Positions 27,661 through 36,664 of a DNA stretch of 64,000 nucleotides are shown here, in pieces. Source of the DNA: Leptospiraceae bacterium (GTDB taxonomy: Bacteria > Spirochaetota > Leptospiria > Leptospirales > Leptonemataceae); contig BPKM01000004.1 in the NCBI GenBank assembly GCA_026005135.1, forward strand, positions 1 to 64,000, given 5' to 3'. How positions within the stretch are numbered: position 1 is the first letter of the stretch; every line of letters begins with the position of its first letter. The notes under the pieces were generated by a model, which was not told the DNA's origin, ran no database searches, and worked only from the letters and a program-made list of their open reading frames with translations. A program made the translations under genes and the position numbers.

Positions 27661-28089
27661 TCATAAAATACCTGCCTGCTTTAATATATTAGCAATTTTA
27701 TTATCATTTTTCGCCATTTCTTTTAATACTTTATGAATTTTCTCATTATCTTCTTCTAATTCCTTTGTCTTTCTAATAACAGGAGATATGGCAGTTCTTC
27801 TATCCCATAATACAAAACCTATTACCCCAATTGTTTGTGCAATTATAGCACCTATTAAAACAAGCATTAATTGATATAAGTCATCTATACGTCGATTTAA
27901 AGATATTTCTAAACCATCAATTCTCTGGTTTAGGGATTTTTCTAAACTATCTATTCTTTGGTTTACTGCTTTTAATCCTTCTTCTACTCGAATTAAACGT
28001 TCCTTATCTTCCAATGTATATGGTATTTCTCTTGGAAAAATAGAAACAATACAAATAAACTGTATTATAATAAATAATTTCACTTTCAT
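27661..28089 (-). CDS. Exported coiled-coil/TM protein, tandem copy B
   Basis: 142 residues. It has a signal peptide (to about residue 18), a conserved EIPYTLEDKERLIRVEEGLK segment, heptad repeats of the NQRIDSLEKSL type, a membrane helix (LMLVLIGAIIAQTIGVIGFVLW), then WDRRTAISPVIRKTKELEED and an Ala/Lys-rich tail. The start overlaps the stop of copy A by four bases (ATGA). This copy has an extra heptad segment (DGLEISLNRRI) that is absent from copy A. The 219 bases at the 3' end are identical to copy A. I recall similar small proteins in other low-GC didderms but know no function. Confidence 0.7.
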   Translation of the reverse strand: MKVKLFIIIQFICIVSIFPREIPYTLEDKERLIRVEEGLKAVNQRIDSLEKSLNQRIDGLEISLNRRIDDLYQLMLVLIGAIIAQTIGVIGFVLWDRRTAISPVIRKTKELEEDNEKIHKVLKEMAKNDNKIANILKQAGIL

Positions 28090-28526
28090 AAAATACCTGC
28101 CTGCTTTAATATATTAGCAATTTTATTATCATTTTTCGCCATTTCTTTTAATACTTTATGAATTTTCTCATTATCTTCTTCTAATTCCTTTGTCTTTCTA
28201 ATAACAGGAGATATGGCAGTTCTTCTATCCCATAATACAAAACCTATTACCCCAATTGTTTGTGCAATTATAGCACCTATTAAAACAAGCATTAATTGAT
28301 ATAAATCATCTATTCTTTGATTTAGGGATTTTTCTAAACTATCCATTCTTTGGTTTACTGCTTTTAATCCTTCTTCTAATTTTGTTTCTACTCGAATTAA
28401 TCGTTCCCTATCTTCTATGGTATAAGGTATTTCCCTTCCTAGAATATTTAAGGGACTAAAAATATATAAAATATTTATTATAATAATATAATAATAATAA
28501 AAGTAATTTTTCTTTTTAGTCTTCAT
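28086..28526 (-). CDS. Exported coiled-coil/TM protein, tandem copy A
   Basis: 146 residues, upstream member of the pair. It has a longer N-terminal hydrophobic leader (YYYYIIIINILYIFSPLNIL), then REIPYTIEDRERLIRVETKL, heptads of the MDSLEKSLNQRIDD type, the same membrane helix and the same C-terminal helix ending LKQAGIL. The N-terminal half differs from copy B while the C-terminal half is identical at the DNA level, which indicates recent duplication or gene conversion. Possibly a homo- or hetero-oligomeric membrane protein with periplasmic coils; function unknown. Confidence 0.7.
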   Translation of the reverse strand: MKTKKKNYFYYYYIIIINILYIFSPLNILGREIPYTIEDRERLIRVETKLEEGLKAVNQRMDSLEKSLNQRIDDLYQLMLVLIGAIIAQTIGVIGFVLWDRRTAISPVIRKTKELEEDNEKIHKVLKEMAKNDNKIANILKQAGIL

Positions 28527-28609
28527 ATATATTTTATATCTACTTTTTGTTAAAATTTTAATGATTTTTTTAAAAAAGTAAAGAATTTTTTTATTAGTTT
28601 AGAAAGTTT

Positions 28610-30103
28610 TTAAATTCTAAACCATAAAAAATGGAAATAATATTTAGTTTCTTTTTCATTTTCATTTAATATTTCAGCATATTTTGGATAAAAATATAAT
28701 GGAATTTGTTCTTTTTTACTATATACAATTTTTGAAAATCCGACTAATCCTCCCAGAAAACTAAATTCAAATTCATAAGGATTGTTTTTATAATGGAATC
28801 CAGCAAAAAATAAATTAAAATCATTATATTGATGATTCCATCTTAAACTAAATAAACGTAAAAACATAGAAAAATATTTATCTTCATTTTCGTATTTAGC
28901 ATATTCTACTATAGAATAAAGTGGTCCCCAGTTTTTTTCTACATAGTCGTCTGGGAATGGCCATATAGATAAGATTCGAAAACCATAAGCATTATCTTCA
29001 TTCCAGTAATTGATAATTGGCCAGAGTTTCCAGCTGGTTGTAGAAATTTGTTCTTGAGGATAGTATCGATAATAATGATACCATAAAGGCAGAAAAAATT
29101 TATAATGAGATTGGATTAGTGCAGATTCTGTTTTTAAATTTCCCCATAGAATAAGATAAAAATTCATTTCTTTATAATAGGGGAGCTCCCTATTTCCAAA
29201 ACGATAATGAACATAAAAAGGGAAAAATACATATCTTCTAATATATGGATTTTCTGCTCTACTATATTGAAATAATATCCATAATAGTTTAAAATCAAAA
29301 GATTGATTTTTCTCGTCCTTCCCCCATGCAATTAAAGAAATAGGATATAAAATACTATAAGCATACATTGTTCCAGATTTAGAAAGTTTTTGAGAATACA
29401 AAGGGAAAAACATAAAAAAAGAACGAGGATCTTTTTTATCTAAACCATCTGAACCCCATTGAAAAAAGGGCCATAAAAATGTTTTATGGTTGTATTTGCC
29501 TTTATGAACTTTACTTGAATATAATGGGAAGAATCTAAAATCACTTCTTTTATATCCATCTCCACCCCACATTAAAATAGGCCAGAGGATTGAATATGCT
29601 TTATAATTTTTATATTGCCAGGAACTATATAAAGGAAATAATACATAATGAATTTCTTCCCATGCTAATTTATCTTTTATTGTTCCATATATGGGAAAAA
29701 AACTAAAAAATTGTTCTTTTTCATTATTTCCATATCCCCAAAAGAATAATGGCGTTAAAACAAATTCACCTTCCGATTTTTCTGCTCTATTATATTTTTC
29801 ATCACCATTAAAAAGATATAAAAATGTCCATGTTTTCCAGTAATTGGTACCATGATAGTAATATATTGGATAAAAATAACTTCTAAAATAATAGGCTTTT
29901 TCAGTATTATAATAATTAGAATACAAAGGATGAATATAAATTTCTCTTTGTTCTACAGCATATTTACTTTCATATAAAAATAAAAATTCAAAATAACGAG
30001 TAGGTCCTTCTGTAATAACACGATTAGGTAAACGTGCTTCTAACTGAAAAATATACAAAATAAAAAAAGAAAAAAATAATATAGATCTATTTTTAGAAAA
30101 CAT
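28610..30103 (-). CDS. Aromatic-rich repeat protein, probably outer-membrane
   Basis: 497 residues with a signal peptide (residues 1-23). The mature part is extraordinarily rich in Tyr, Phe and Trp. It contains degenerate repeats built on FFPLYS and LWPIxxW followed by GxDGxxxxDxR (for example SILWPILMWGGDGYKRSDF, then FFPLYSSK, then FLWPFFQWGSDGLDKKDPR). Alternating short strands and turns suggest a beta-barrel or beta-propeller-like outer membrane protein. No named family is given. It follows the LysM gene on the same strand across a hairpin at about 30111-30132. Confidence 0.65.
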   Translation of the reverse strand: MFSKNRSILFFSFFILYIFQLEARLPNRVITEGPTRYFEFLFLYESKYAVEQREIYIHPLYSNYYNTEKAYYFRSYFYPIYYYHGTNYWKTWTFLYLFNGDEKYNRAEKSEGEFVLTPLFFWGYGNNEKEQFFSFFPIYGTIKDKLAWEEIHYVLFPLYSSWQYKNYKAYSILWPILMWGGDGYKRSDFRFFPLYSSKVHKGKYNHKTFLWPFFQWGSDGLDKKDPRSFFMFFPLYSQKLSKSGTMYAYSILYPISLIAWGKDEKNQSFDFKLLWILFQYSRAENPYIRRYVFFPFYVHYRFGNRELPYYKEMNFYLILWGNLKTESALIQSHYKFFLPLWYHYYRYYPQEQISTTSWKLWPIINYWNEDNAYGFRILSIWPFPDDYVEKNWGPLYSIVEYAKYENEDKYFSMFLRLFSLRWNHQYNDFNLFFAGFHYKNNPYEFEFSFLGGLVGFSKIVYSKKEQIPLYFYPKYAEILNENEKETKYYFHFLWFRI

Positions 30104-30110
30104 AAAATAG

Positions 30111-30132
30111 AGAGAGGATAAAAAACCTCTCT
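30111..30132 (-). terminator. Weak hairpin between the LysM and aromatic-rich protein genes
   Basis: AGAGAGG (30111-30117) and CCTCTCT (30126-30132) form a seven-base stem with an A-rich loop. On the minus strand the stem is followed by CTATTTTATG, a poor U-tract, and the next gene starts within it. It may be a partial terminator or an attenuator; evidence is only the dyad. Confidence 0.35.
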
Positions 30133-30154
30133 ATTAATGGAATTGTATCTTAAT

Positions 30155-30751
30155 TTACTTAGGAATTTTTACTACCTGTCCAGGTTTGATTCGATTCCAA
30201 TCAACATCTGGATTAGCATCTTCTATTTCTTTCTTTGTCTTTCCAAATTGTTTCATAATCTTATAAAGAGTGTCACCTCTTTGTATGGTATATTCTTGAT
30301 AACCTAATTCTTCTTTTGCTTCTTGTGCTTCTTCTGTTTTTTCAGTTGTCTCTTGTTTTTCTTCTTTCGTTATAGATTGAGGTTGTTCTGGTTGATTGGT
30401 TTGAGGAGATTCAATTTTTTGTTCTTCTTTTGGTTGTTCATTTTTTTTATCTTTAAATAAGACTAAGTATCCTATTAAAATCAAAATAACAACCAATACT
30501 GCTATTAAAATTTTATTTTTGCCTTTTTCTTCTTCAGAAATGGTTGCTATTGTTTCTGTTTGAATTTCTTTTTGTGGTTCTTCAATAGATAATTCTTTTT
30601 TTTGTTCTTCTAACTTTGTTTCTACTTCTGAACTTATTAATGATTCCTCTTTTTTTACTGCAGATTTTTTACTTGCTTTTTTTGCTGCTTTCTTAGATGT
30701 TTTTTTAGCTTCTTTTTTACTTGTTTTTTTTGATGATTTTTTTGTTGCCAT
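30155..30751 (-). CDS. LysM protein with lysine-rich cytoplasmic tail and one TM helix
   Basis: 198 residues in three parts. Residues 1-36 are almost only Lys, Ser, Ala and Thr in a repeat of the KKxSKK/KKAAKK kind, like eukaryotic H1 or bacterial histone-like tails. A Glu/Gln-rich spacer leads to a membrane helix at about 83-101 (LIAVLVVILILIGYLVLF). A Pro/Gln/Glu spacer then connects to a C-terminal LysM domain (YTIQRGDTLYKIMKQFG ... IKPGQVVKIPK) that should bind peptidoglycan. The orientation implied is tail in the cytoplasm and LysM in the periplasm. DNA binding by the tail is inference. Confidence 0.8.
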   Translation of the reverse strand: MATKKSSKKTSKKEAKKTSKKAAKKASKKSAVKKEESLISSEVETKLEEQKKELSIEEPQKEIQTETIATISEEEKGKNKILIAVLVVILILIGYLVLFKDKKNEQPKEEQKIESPQTNQPEQPQSITKEEKQETTEKTEEAQEAKEELGYQEYTIQRGDTLYKIMKQFGKTKKEIEDANPDVDWNRIKPGQVVKIPK

Positions 30752-30928
30752 ATAAACAATATTTTTTTATATCTTTAAAATTCAACTACTTTTCAATTTT
30801 TAAGAATTTCATTATAAAAAAACTTATTTATTTTGTTTATTAATTTACCATTATCTTATGGTTAGAATGTTATAAGATTCAGAAATTAAAGGTTGCTACT
30901 CTTATAATTTTTAATTAATTGGCTTATT

Positions 30929-31366
30929 ATGAATAAAAAATTTTTAATTTTAATTCTGATTATACTTAGTTTAATACTTACGTTGTTTTTTATTGATCCA
31001 AACAAAAAAACCAGTACAATTTTAATAGTAAATGCTGATCAGGTTGTAGAAAAACAATCAGATTTTTATGATAAAGAATTGCGAATAAGAGGTTTTGTAA
31101 AACCTGGTAGCATTATAAGAATGGGAAATAAAGCAGAATTTATTATCATTCATAATAATAAAGAATTACCTGTCTATTTTAATGGAAAAACACAAATACC
31201 AGATACCTTTGGTGATGCAGTACCTGTTCGTATTGATGGAGTATTAAATAAAGATGGTAAATTTGTTGCAACTAAAATCGAAGCAAAATGTGCTTCTAAA
31301 TACGAAGCACCAGGACAGAATATAAATCACGAACAATTGCAATATAAAGATTATAACAAATTATAA
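30929..31366 (+). CDS. ccmE: Cytochrome c maturation haem chaperone CcmE, CxxxY variant
   Basis: 145 residues with an N-terminal membrane anchor (about 5-23) and the OB-fold domain of CcmE (KELRIRGFVKPGSI ... EFIIIHNNKELPVYFNGKTQIPDTFGDAVPVRIDGVL). In classical CcmE a His in a HxxxY motif binds haem covalently. Here the motif is C121-A-S-K-Y125 in KIEAKCASKYEAPG, so the His is replaced by Cys. Such CxxxY forms are known from Desulfovibrio and archaea. The gene is first in a ccmE-ccmF-...-ccmA cluster, 21 bases before ccmF. Confidence 0.9.
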   Translation: MNKKFLILILIILSLILTLFFIDPNKKTSTILIVNADQVVEKQSDFYDKELRIRGFVKPGSIIRMGNKAEFIIIHNNKELPVYFNGKTQIPDTFGDAVPVRIDGVLNKDGKFVATKIEAKCASKYEAPGQNINHEQLQYKDYNKL

Positions 31367-31387
31367 TACTATATAAAGGTTTTTATT

Positions 31388-33886
31388 ATGTTAACATGGA
31401 ATGAATTAGGAGTTATTACTCTGGTATTATCAGGTATAATAGTTTTATTTTCTTTTTTTATTGGTTTAATGGGAATTTCTATAAAATTAAAGTTCCAGTT
31501 AATTCGTCTAATAATTCTAGAACTTATATTAAAAAAACAAGCTCGTAAAATCTATAAAAAGATTGTAGGAATCTGGGAATATCTTTCCCTTAAACTATTA
31601 TCGTTTTTGAAAATTAATAAAAATCAAGCATTACGATTATCACAACAGGGCATATATATTAATTTCTTTTTAGCAGCAATAGCTTTAGCTATTTTATTAA
31701 TACAATTATATACAAATGATTTAACCAGTAAATATGTTGTAAATCATACTTCTGATAGTTTATCCATTTTTTATAGATTAACAGCAGCCTGGGCAGGTTC
31801 CAGTGGTTCATTGCTTTTCTGGTATTTTTTATTAACTTTCTTTTCTTTTCTGGTTCTCTTTAAAGATAAGTTGCATTTATATAACCGATTACCTATTGCA
31901 ATAATTATACTTAGTTCATTACAGTTTTTATTTATATTTTTGATGTTATTCTATGAAGATGCCCAACCATACTTAGAATATCAAGTTCCAATGAAAGCTG
32001 GTAGAGGACTTAATCCATTATTATTACATTGGGCAATGATTATTCATCCACCAATTCTTTATATTGGCTATGTAAGTTTTGCTGTACCATTTACCATTTA
32101 TATGAGTGCTGTTATCTCTGGTAATATGAAAGATGATTTAATGCCTTTATTTCGCCGCTGGACATTATTCTCTTGGTTTTTTTTAGGATTTGGAATATTA
32201 CTTGGAAGTAAATGGGCTTACGAAGAATTAGGTTGGGGAGGATACTGGGCATGGGATCCCGTAGAAAATGCTAGTCTTATGCCATTTATTTTATCAACTG
32301 CTTTTTTACATTCTTTAATTGTTCAACATCATAGGGGAATGTTAAAATACTGGAATTTATTACTTATAACATTAACCTATCATTTTTGTTTATTAGGTAC
32401 TTGGATTACGCGAAGTGGAGTTATAGAAGGACCACATTCTTTTGCTAAATCTGATATAGGAATACCTATGATTATTTTTATTGGATTAAGTTTTCTTTAT
32501 TTTGTTCGTTTTCTTTATTTTAAAAGAAATGTATTGAAAGCTGAGGATCAATTAGAAGCAGTCACATCAAAAGAAGGTAGTATATTACTAAATAATATTA
32601 TTATGTTAATCTCTGTTATTATTATTCTTATTGGTGTTTTTTCTCCTTTAATACCTTATCATTGTACTTTTGAAAATGGTTTTACTTGTTTTAAAACAGA
32701 ATGGAAACCTACTACTTATAATAAAATTATGGTACCCATAGGTATTATTATTTTATTTCTTATGGGAGCATCTCCTTTATTATCCTGGCGAAAACCTATG
32801 GATATAATCTTTGCAAGAACATTAAAAAAACCAATTATTGCTAGTGTATGGGGAGGAATAATTTATTCATTTATTTATTTTTTTTACTTAAGACCATTTG
32901 TAAAATTAGATAATAGTCCATGGGGATATCAAGTTATTGCAGATATTTTTTCTATTTTGACTGTATCCTTAGGAATTTTTATTATAGCTGGTATCATTCA
33001 GGAATATTATAGAGCAATTAAAGCAAGAAAATTACGTCTTAAAGAAACAACGTTACAGGCATTTGTACAATTAATTAGGCGTAACCAAAGACGATATGGT
33101 GGTTATTTAGTGCATTTATCTATTGTATTCTTATTTATAGGTTATTCAGGTGGGGCTTTTAAAACAGAATATCAAATTCAATTTCACTATAGTTTAATGC
33201 CAGTTAATCCGGGATCACCTTATGTCTATTATTATAGTGGTGATAAAGCATATATTCAGGGTTATACAATAGAAGCAAGAGAGTTATTTATAAGACCGCA
33301 TTTTGAACCTAATGCAGATAAATCTAAACCAATTTATCTGACTGTTTCTCAGGAAGCACATTATCGTATAAATCCTGATAAGTTTTTGCCAGTTGTAACA
33401 GTTAGTATGGCTGATCCTTATGAATTTGCCAATCAACCACCCAGTATAGCAGAAAGAATTTTAAAGTTTACAACGGGATTCATATTAGATGGTAGAATGA
33501 CAACAGAAAGACGATTCTATCCACAGGTTTATCCATATACAGGTGATTTAGTTCGTAATCAGATGGGATTTGGAGAAAGAATGGCTACAAGTGAACCAGA
33601 TATAAAATCAAGTTGGACAGAAGATTTATATATACAGGTTGGAGCTGTTTATGATCCTGTTCGCAATAGAACACCTGATTTAGCCAGTATGTTTGAATAT
33701 TATTATTATGAATTGGATAAAAATTATAATGCATATCAAATGTTATTTCCTCGAAATCTAATTGTTGATTTACATATATGGATCAATCCTCTTGTAAAAT
33801 TTATCTGGTTTGGAACAACATTATTTTTTATTAGTGGTTTACTTGTTCTGTTACCCTTAATAGAAATAAAAGATAAAAAAGAGTAG
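31388..33886 (+). CDS. ccmF: Cytochrome c haem lyase subunit CcmF
   Basis: 832 residues, a polytopic membrane protein with about 15 helices. The haem-handling WWD motif is clear: GWGGYWAWDPVENASLMPF near residue 285, with the P-His regions around it (HWAMIIHPPILYIGYVSF; FLHSLIVQHHRGMLKYW; GTWITRSGVIEGPHSF). A long periplasmic domain lies at about 605-800 before the last helix. It receives haem from CcmE and attaches it to apocytochromes. Followed by a small gene three bases after its stop. Confidence 0.94.
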   Translation: MLTWNELGVITLVLSGIIVLFSFFIGLMGISIKLKFQLIRLIILELILKKQARKIYKKIVGIWEYLSLKLLSFLKINKNQALRLSQQGIYINFFLAAIALAILLIQLYTNDLTSKYVVNHTSDSLSIFYRLTAAWAGSSGSLLFWYFLLTFFSFLVLFKDKLHLYNRLPIAIIILSSLQFLFIFLMLFYEDAQPYLEYQVPMKAGRGLNPLLLHWAMIIHPPILYIGYVSFAVPFTIYMSAVISGNMKDDLMPLFRRWTLFSWFFLGFGILLGSKWAYEELGWGGYWAWDPVENASLMPFILSTAFLHSLIVQHHRGMLKYWNLLLITLTYHFCLLGTWITRSGVIEGPHSFAKSDIGIPMIIFIGLSFLYFVRFLYFKRNVLKAEDQLEAVTSKEGSILLNNIIMLISVIIILIGVFSPLIPYHCTFENGFTCFKTEWKPTTYNKIMVPIGIIILFLMGASPLLSWRKPMDIIFARTLKKPIIASVWGGIIYSFIYFFYLRPFVKLDNSPWGYQVIADIFSILTVSLGIFIIAGIIQEYYRAIKARKLRLKETTLQAFVQLIRRNQRRYGGYLVHLSIVFLFIGYSGGAFKTEYQIQFHYSLMPVNPGSPYVYYYSGDKAYIQGYTIEARELFIRPHFEPNADKSKPIYLTVSQEAHYRINPDKFLPVVTVSMADPYEFANQPPSIAERILKFTTGFILDGRMTTERRFYPQVYPYTGDLVRNQMGFGERMATSEPDIKSSWTEDLYIQVGAVYDPVRNRTPDLASMFEYYYYELDKNYNAYQMLFPRNLIVDLHIWINPLVKFIWFGTTLFFISGLLVLLPLIEIKDKKE

Positions 33887-33889
33887 ATT

Positions 33890-34318
33890 ATGGCATGGTT
33901 ATATATTAGTCTATTATTTCTGATACTTTTTGCTTTAATGTATATTCGTTATAGGAATCAAGATCAGGATCCCTTAGGAGATTTAGATATTCCAAAAAAT
34001 AAAACTACCCAGATTAGAAAAGGAAGAAAAATGATAGTATTAAAAATCATAATTTTAATTTTATTATTAGTAGTTCTATTTAGTTTATTTTTACCATTAT
34101 TAAAAGAAGAAGAATACCATTATGATACTGATGGTATAACCACAATTAGAGAATACGAAATAGAAAAACAATATTTAGAAAGACAATTACAGGATATGAT
34201 GTTAGATAAAGATAGTGGTAAAATTTCAGAAGAAGAATGGGAAAATGTTATACAACCCGTAAAAGAAAAAATTCAAAATTTAGAAAAAAAGATTCAGTTA
34301 TTAAAGGAAAAAGTATGA
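33890..34318 (+). CDS. Small membrane protein of the ccm cluster (CcmI-like position)
   Basis: 142 residues. Two membrane helices, at 2-19 and about 50-70 (IVLKIIILILLLVVLFSLFL), then a charged helical tail with coiled-coil character (LERQLQDMMLDKDSGKISEEEW ... KIQNLEKKIQLLKEKV). The tail resembles the pattern of CcmI/CycH N-termini and small ccm accessory proteins, but I cannot name a family. It starts three bases after ccmF and overlaps the next start by ATGA, so it is surely part of this operon. Confidence 0.6.
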   Translation: MAWLYISLLFLILFALMYIRYRNQDQDPLGDLDIPKNKTTQIRKGRKMIVLKIIILILLLVVLFSLFLPLLKEEEYHYDTDGITTIREYEIEKQYLERQLQDMMLDKDSGKISEEEWENVIQPVKEKIQNLEKKIQLLKEKV

Positions 34319-35328
34319 AGTCACAAAAAATATTTTTATTCCTATTGCTATTACCTAAGATGATATTTTCAGAAACAATAGTCGAAGGATTGATCTGGAA
34401 TGGAACAAAAGGTCAATATGCTAAGCCAGAAAAAATTGAAATTATAGAATTAAGCGAAGAAGGAATGAATCCTATAAAAACATTTCAGGAGCCCGGAGAA
34501 ATAGAAAAACAATTTCGTATTGTATTAAAAAATCAACGTCCTGTTTTGATACGTGTTCATTATAAAGGAGAAAGCTATATTGAATTAATAAATACAGAAG
34601 ATTTAAAAAAGAAAATTGTTAAAAAAAAGATAATCGTATATGATACAACTAATAATCTAAAGCAATTAAAAATTAATACTGGATTTCAGGTTACCAAATA
34701 TTCTGATGGATTAGAAATCAATATGATATATGCAATTCAAAATAAAACAATTCCTCCCCAAACAATATCAGGAGATAAAATTCTTTTTTCTTTACCAGAA
34801 AATGCAAAAATAATTCAAGCAAGTTTAACACATGAAAAATCTCAAATGCCTGTTCGCGTTAATTTAATAGAAAAAAATGGATATTATATATTAGATAAAA
34901 ATATAAAACCAGGTAATACAGAATTACTTATTCAAGTAGAATTATCTAATTATATTTATAAAAAAAGAATCGATCCAGTATTACAAGAAATTCAAAAACA
35001 AGAAAAATCTTCTGATAAGATTCTTTCTGTATTTATGTGGAGACCAGAAGATGTAAAACCTAACATATTGGACAATAGCGCTACAATAGAAGAAAAAAAT
35101 GTACCAAATTTAGGAAAAGCATATTTTATTTATTATCAAAAACCAGAAATTATTTTGGATTTTTCGAAAGGAAGTTCCTTATTTAAAAATCCGATGAAAG
35201 CTTATCGAAATCCTATATTCGATACATCCTATAAAACGATCTTTGCTTTATTATCTGGTATTTTTATTATTTTTTTAATAATTCCCATTATAGCAACATC
35301 TGGAATTAGAATTACTAAAAATGCTTAA
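34315..35328 (+). CDS. Exported, C-terminally anchored protein of the ccm cluster
   Basis: 337 residues from the ATG at 34315, which overlaps the previous stop (ATGA) and is directly followed by a signal peptide (KIFLFLLLLPKMIFS); the frame extends further upstream, but that would bury the signal. The mature part is beta-rich (IVEGLIWNGTKGQYAKPEKI ... RPVLIRVHYKGESYIELI) and ends in one membrane helix (IFALLSGIFIIFLIIPII). It faces the periplasm. It lies between the CcmI-like gene and ccmA, whose start overlaps its end by eight bases. Possibly an apocytochrome-handling or haem-delivery factor; this is inference only. Confidence 0.6.
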   Translation: MKSQKIFLFLLLLPKMIFSETIVEGLIWNGTKGQYAKPEKIEIIELSEEGMNPIKTFQEPGEIEKQFRIVLKNQRPVLIRVHYKGESYIELINTEDLKKKIVKKKIIVYDTTNNLKQLKINTGFQVTKYSDGLEINMIYAIQNKTIPPQTISGDKILFSLPENAKIIQASLTHEKSQMPVRVNLIEKNGYYILDKNIKPGNTELLIQVELSNYIYKKRIDPVLQEIQKQEKSSDKILSVFMWRPEDVKPNILDNSATIEEKNVPNLGKAYFIYYQKPEIILDFSKGSSLFKNPMKAYRNPIFDTSYKTIFALLSGIFIIFLIIPIIATSGIRITKNA

Positions 35329-36037
35329 ATTATTGAATTATTCCCGTTATTACGGATATAAAAAGGTTTTAAATAGTATTAACTTTGAATTAAAAAAAAA
35401 TCAAATTGTTTGTATTTTAGGACCAAATGGAGCTGGAAAGACCACTTTTTTAGAAGGTATTTTATCTCATCATAGGCAGGGGAAAACAGAAATATATTTT
35501 AATTCTAAGAAAATTCAAACAATACAGGAACATTATGAATTTTTAAAACATATTTCTTATTTAGGACATGAACCTGGAGTATTTTTAGATTTAACATTAA
35601 TGGAAAATTTAGAATATATTTATGATTTATATAAACCTGTTAAAAAAAATTTATATTCAAAAAATGAAATATTGGAATTTATAGATAGAATTGGATTATA
35701 TAATAGAAGAAATGATTTAATTCGAAATTATTCGCGTGGAATGAAGCAAAGAGCTGGACTATTAAGAAGTATTATTACAAAGCCAGAAATTTTATTATTA
35801 GATGAGCCCATAACAGGTCTTGATATAAAAGGAAAGGAATTTTTAGTAGAATTTTTAGATAGATACAAAACCTATGGTTCCTGTTTGATTGTAACCCATG
35901 ATGATGAAATTTTTCAATCAATTACAGACCGATATGTTTATTTACATAAGGGGAATATAATAGCAGATATTCCCAATGAAAAATATAATAAACAGGCAAA
36001 AGAAAAAATCTACGAATTAATGAATCGATTTATTTAG
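35321..36037 (+). CDS. ccmA: Haem exporter ATPase CcmA
   Basis: 238 residues, ABC ATPase. Walker [16 protein letters not shown] near residue 36; [18 protein letters not shown] near residue 80, a stretch very typical of CcmA; signature [16 protein letters not shown] near 137; Walker [13 protein letters not shown] near 155; switch His in LIVTHDDE. It should work with CcmB and CcmC to release holo-CcmE, yet no ccmB, ccmC or ccmD gene is in this window. Its 3' end overlaps the convergent pyrophosphatase gene by 21 bases. Confidence 0.85.
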   Translation: MLKLLNYSRYYGYKKVLNSINFELKKNQIVCILGPNGAGKTTFLEGILSHHRQGKTEIYFNSKKIQTIQEHYEFLKHISYLGHEPGVFLDLTLMENLEYIYDLYKPVKKNLYSKNEILEFIDRIGLYNRRNDLIRNYSRGMKQRAGLLRSIITKPEILLLDEPITGLDIKGKEFLVEFLDRYKTYGSCLIVTHDDEIFQSITDRYVYLHKGNIIADIPNEKYNKQAKEKIYELMNRFI

Positions 36038-36610
36038 AAATGTTTTTTTATATAATTCTACTGCTTCTTTTATATTTTTTTCTGCTTCTTTTCTACCAGA
36101 AAACTTTTCTACTTTAATAATTCGTTCCTGTTTTTCTAATTTTTTATAATCAAGAAAAAAACGTTCCAATTCTTTAATTTTATGTGGTGGTAATTCAGAT
36201 ATATCATTATAATGATTATATTCTGGATCATCATAATGGACTGCTATGATTTTATCATCTTCTTCTAAATCATCAATCATTGTCATAACACCAATTGCTT
36301 TTGCCCTCATCATTATACCTGGATAAACAGGTTCTTGACCAAGAACAAGAATATCAAGAGGATCCTGATCATCACAATAAGTTCTGGGGATAAAACCGTA
36401 ATTTGCTGGATAATGTACAGCAGAATGTAAAACTCTATCCACCATCATTAGACCACTTTCTTTATGCATTTCGTATTTATATTTAGAACCTTTGGGAATT
36501 TCTATAACACACCAAAAACCTTCTAATGGACCAATATCAATAGTATGCCAGGGAGTAAATGGCAGATAATCTGGCGTTTTCCAATTTGTTAGGCTTTTTG
36601 ACTTTTTCAT
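36017..36610 (-). CDS. ppa: Inorganic pyrophosphatase (family I)
   Basis: 197 residues. It hydrolyses pyrophosphate to phosphate in the cytoplasm, pulling biosynthetic reactions such as the ATP sulfurylase step forward. The fold marks are present: [12 protein letters not shown] near residue 38, [26 protein letters not shown] near 65-92 with the metal-binding Asp triad DxxDPxD, and the [21 protein letters not shown] segment with further metal-binding Asp residues. Single gene, convergent with and overlapping ccmA. Confidence 0.94.
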   Translation of the reverse strand: MKKSKSLTNWKTPDYLPFTPWHTIDIGPLEGFWCVIEIPKGSKYKYEMHKESGLMMVDRVLHSAVHYPANYGFIPRTYCDDQDPLDILVLGQEPVYPGIMMRAKAIGVMTMIDDLEEDDKIIAVHYDDPEYNHYNDISELPPHKIKELERFFLDYKKLEKQERIIKVEKFSGRKEAEKNIKEAVELYKKTFLNKSIH

Positions 36611-36664
36611 AATACTAATCTTTTAATTTTTTTTGTAAAATTTATTACACTTTATTTACAAATT

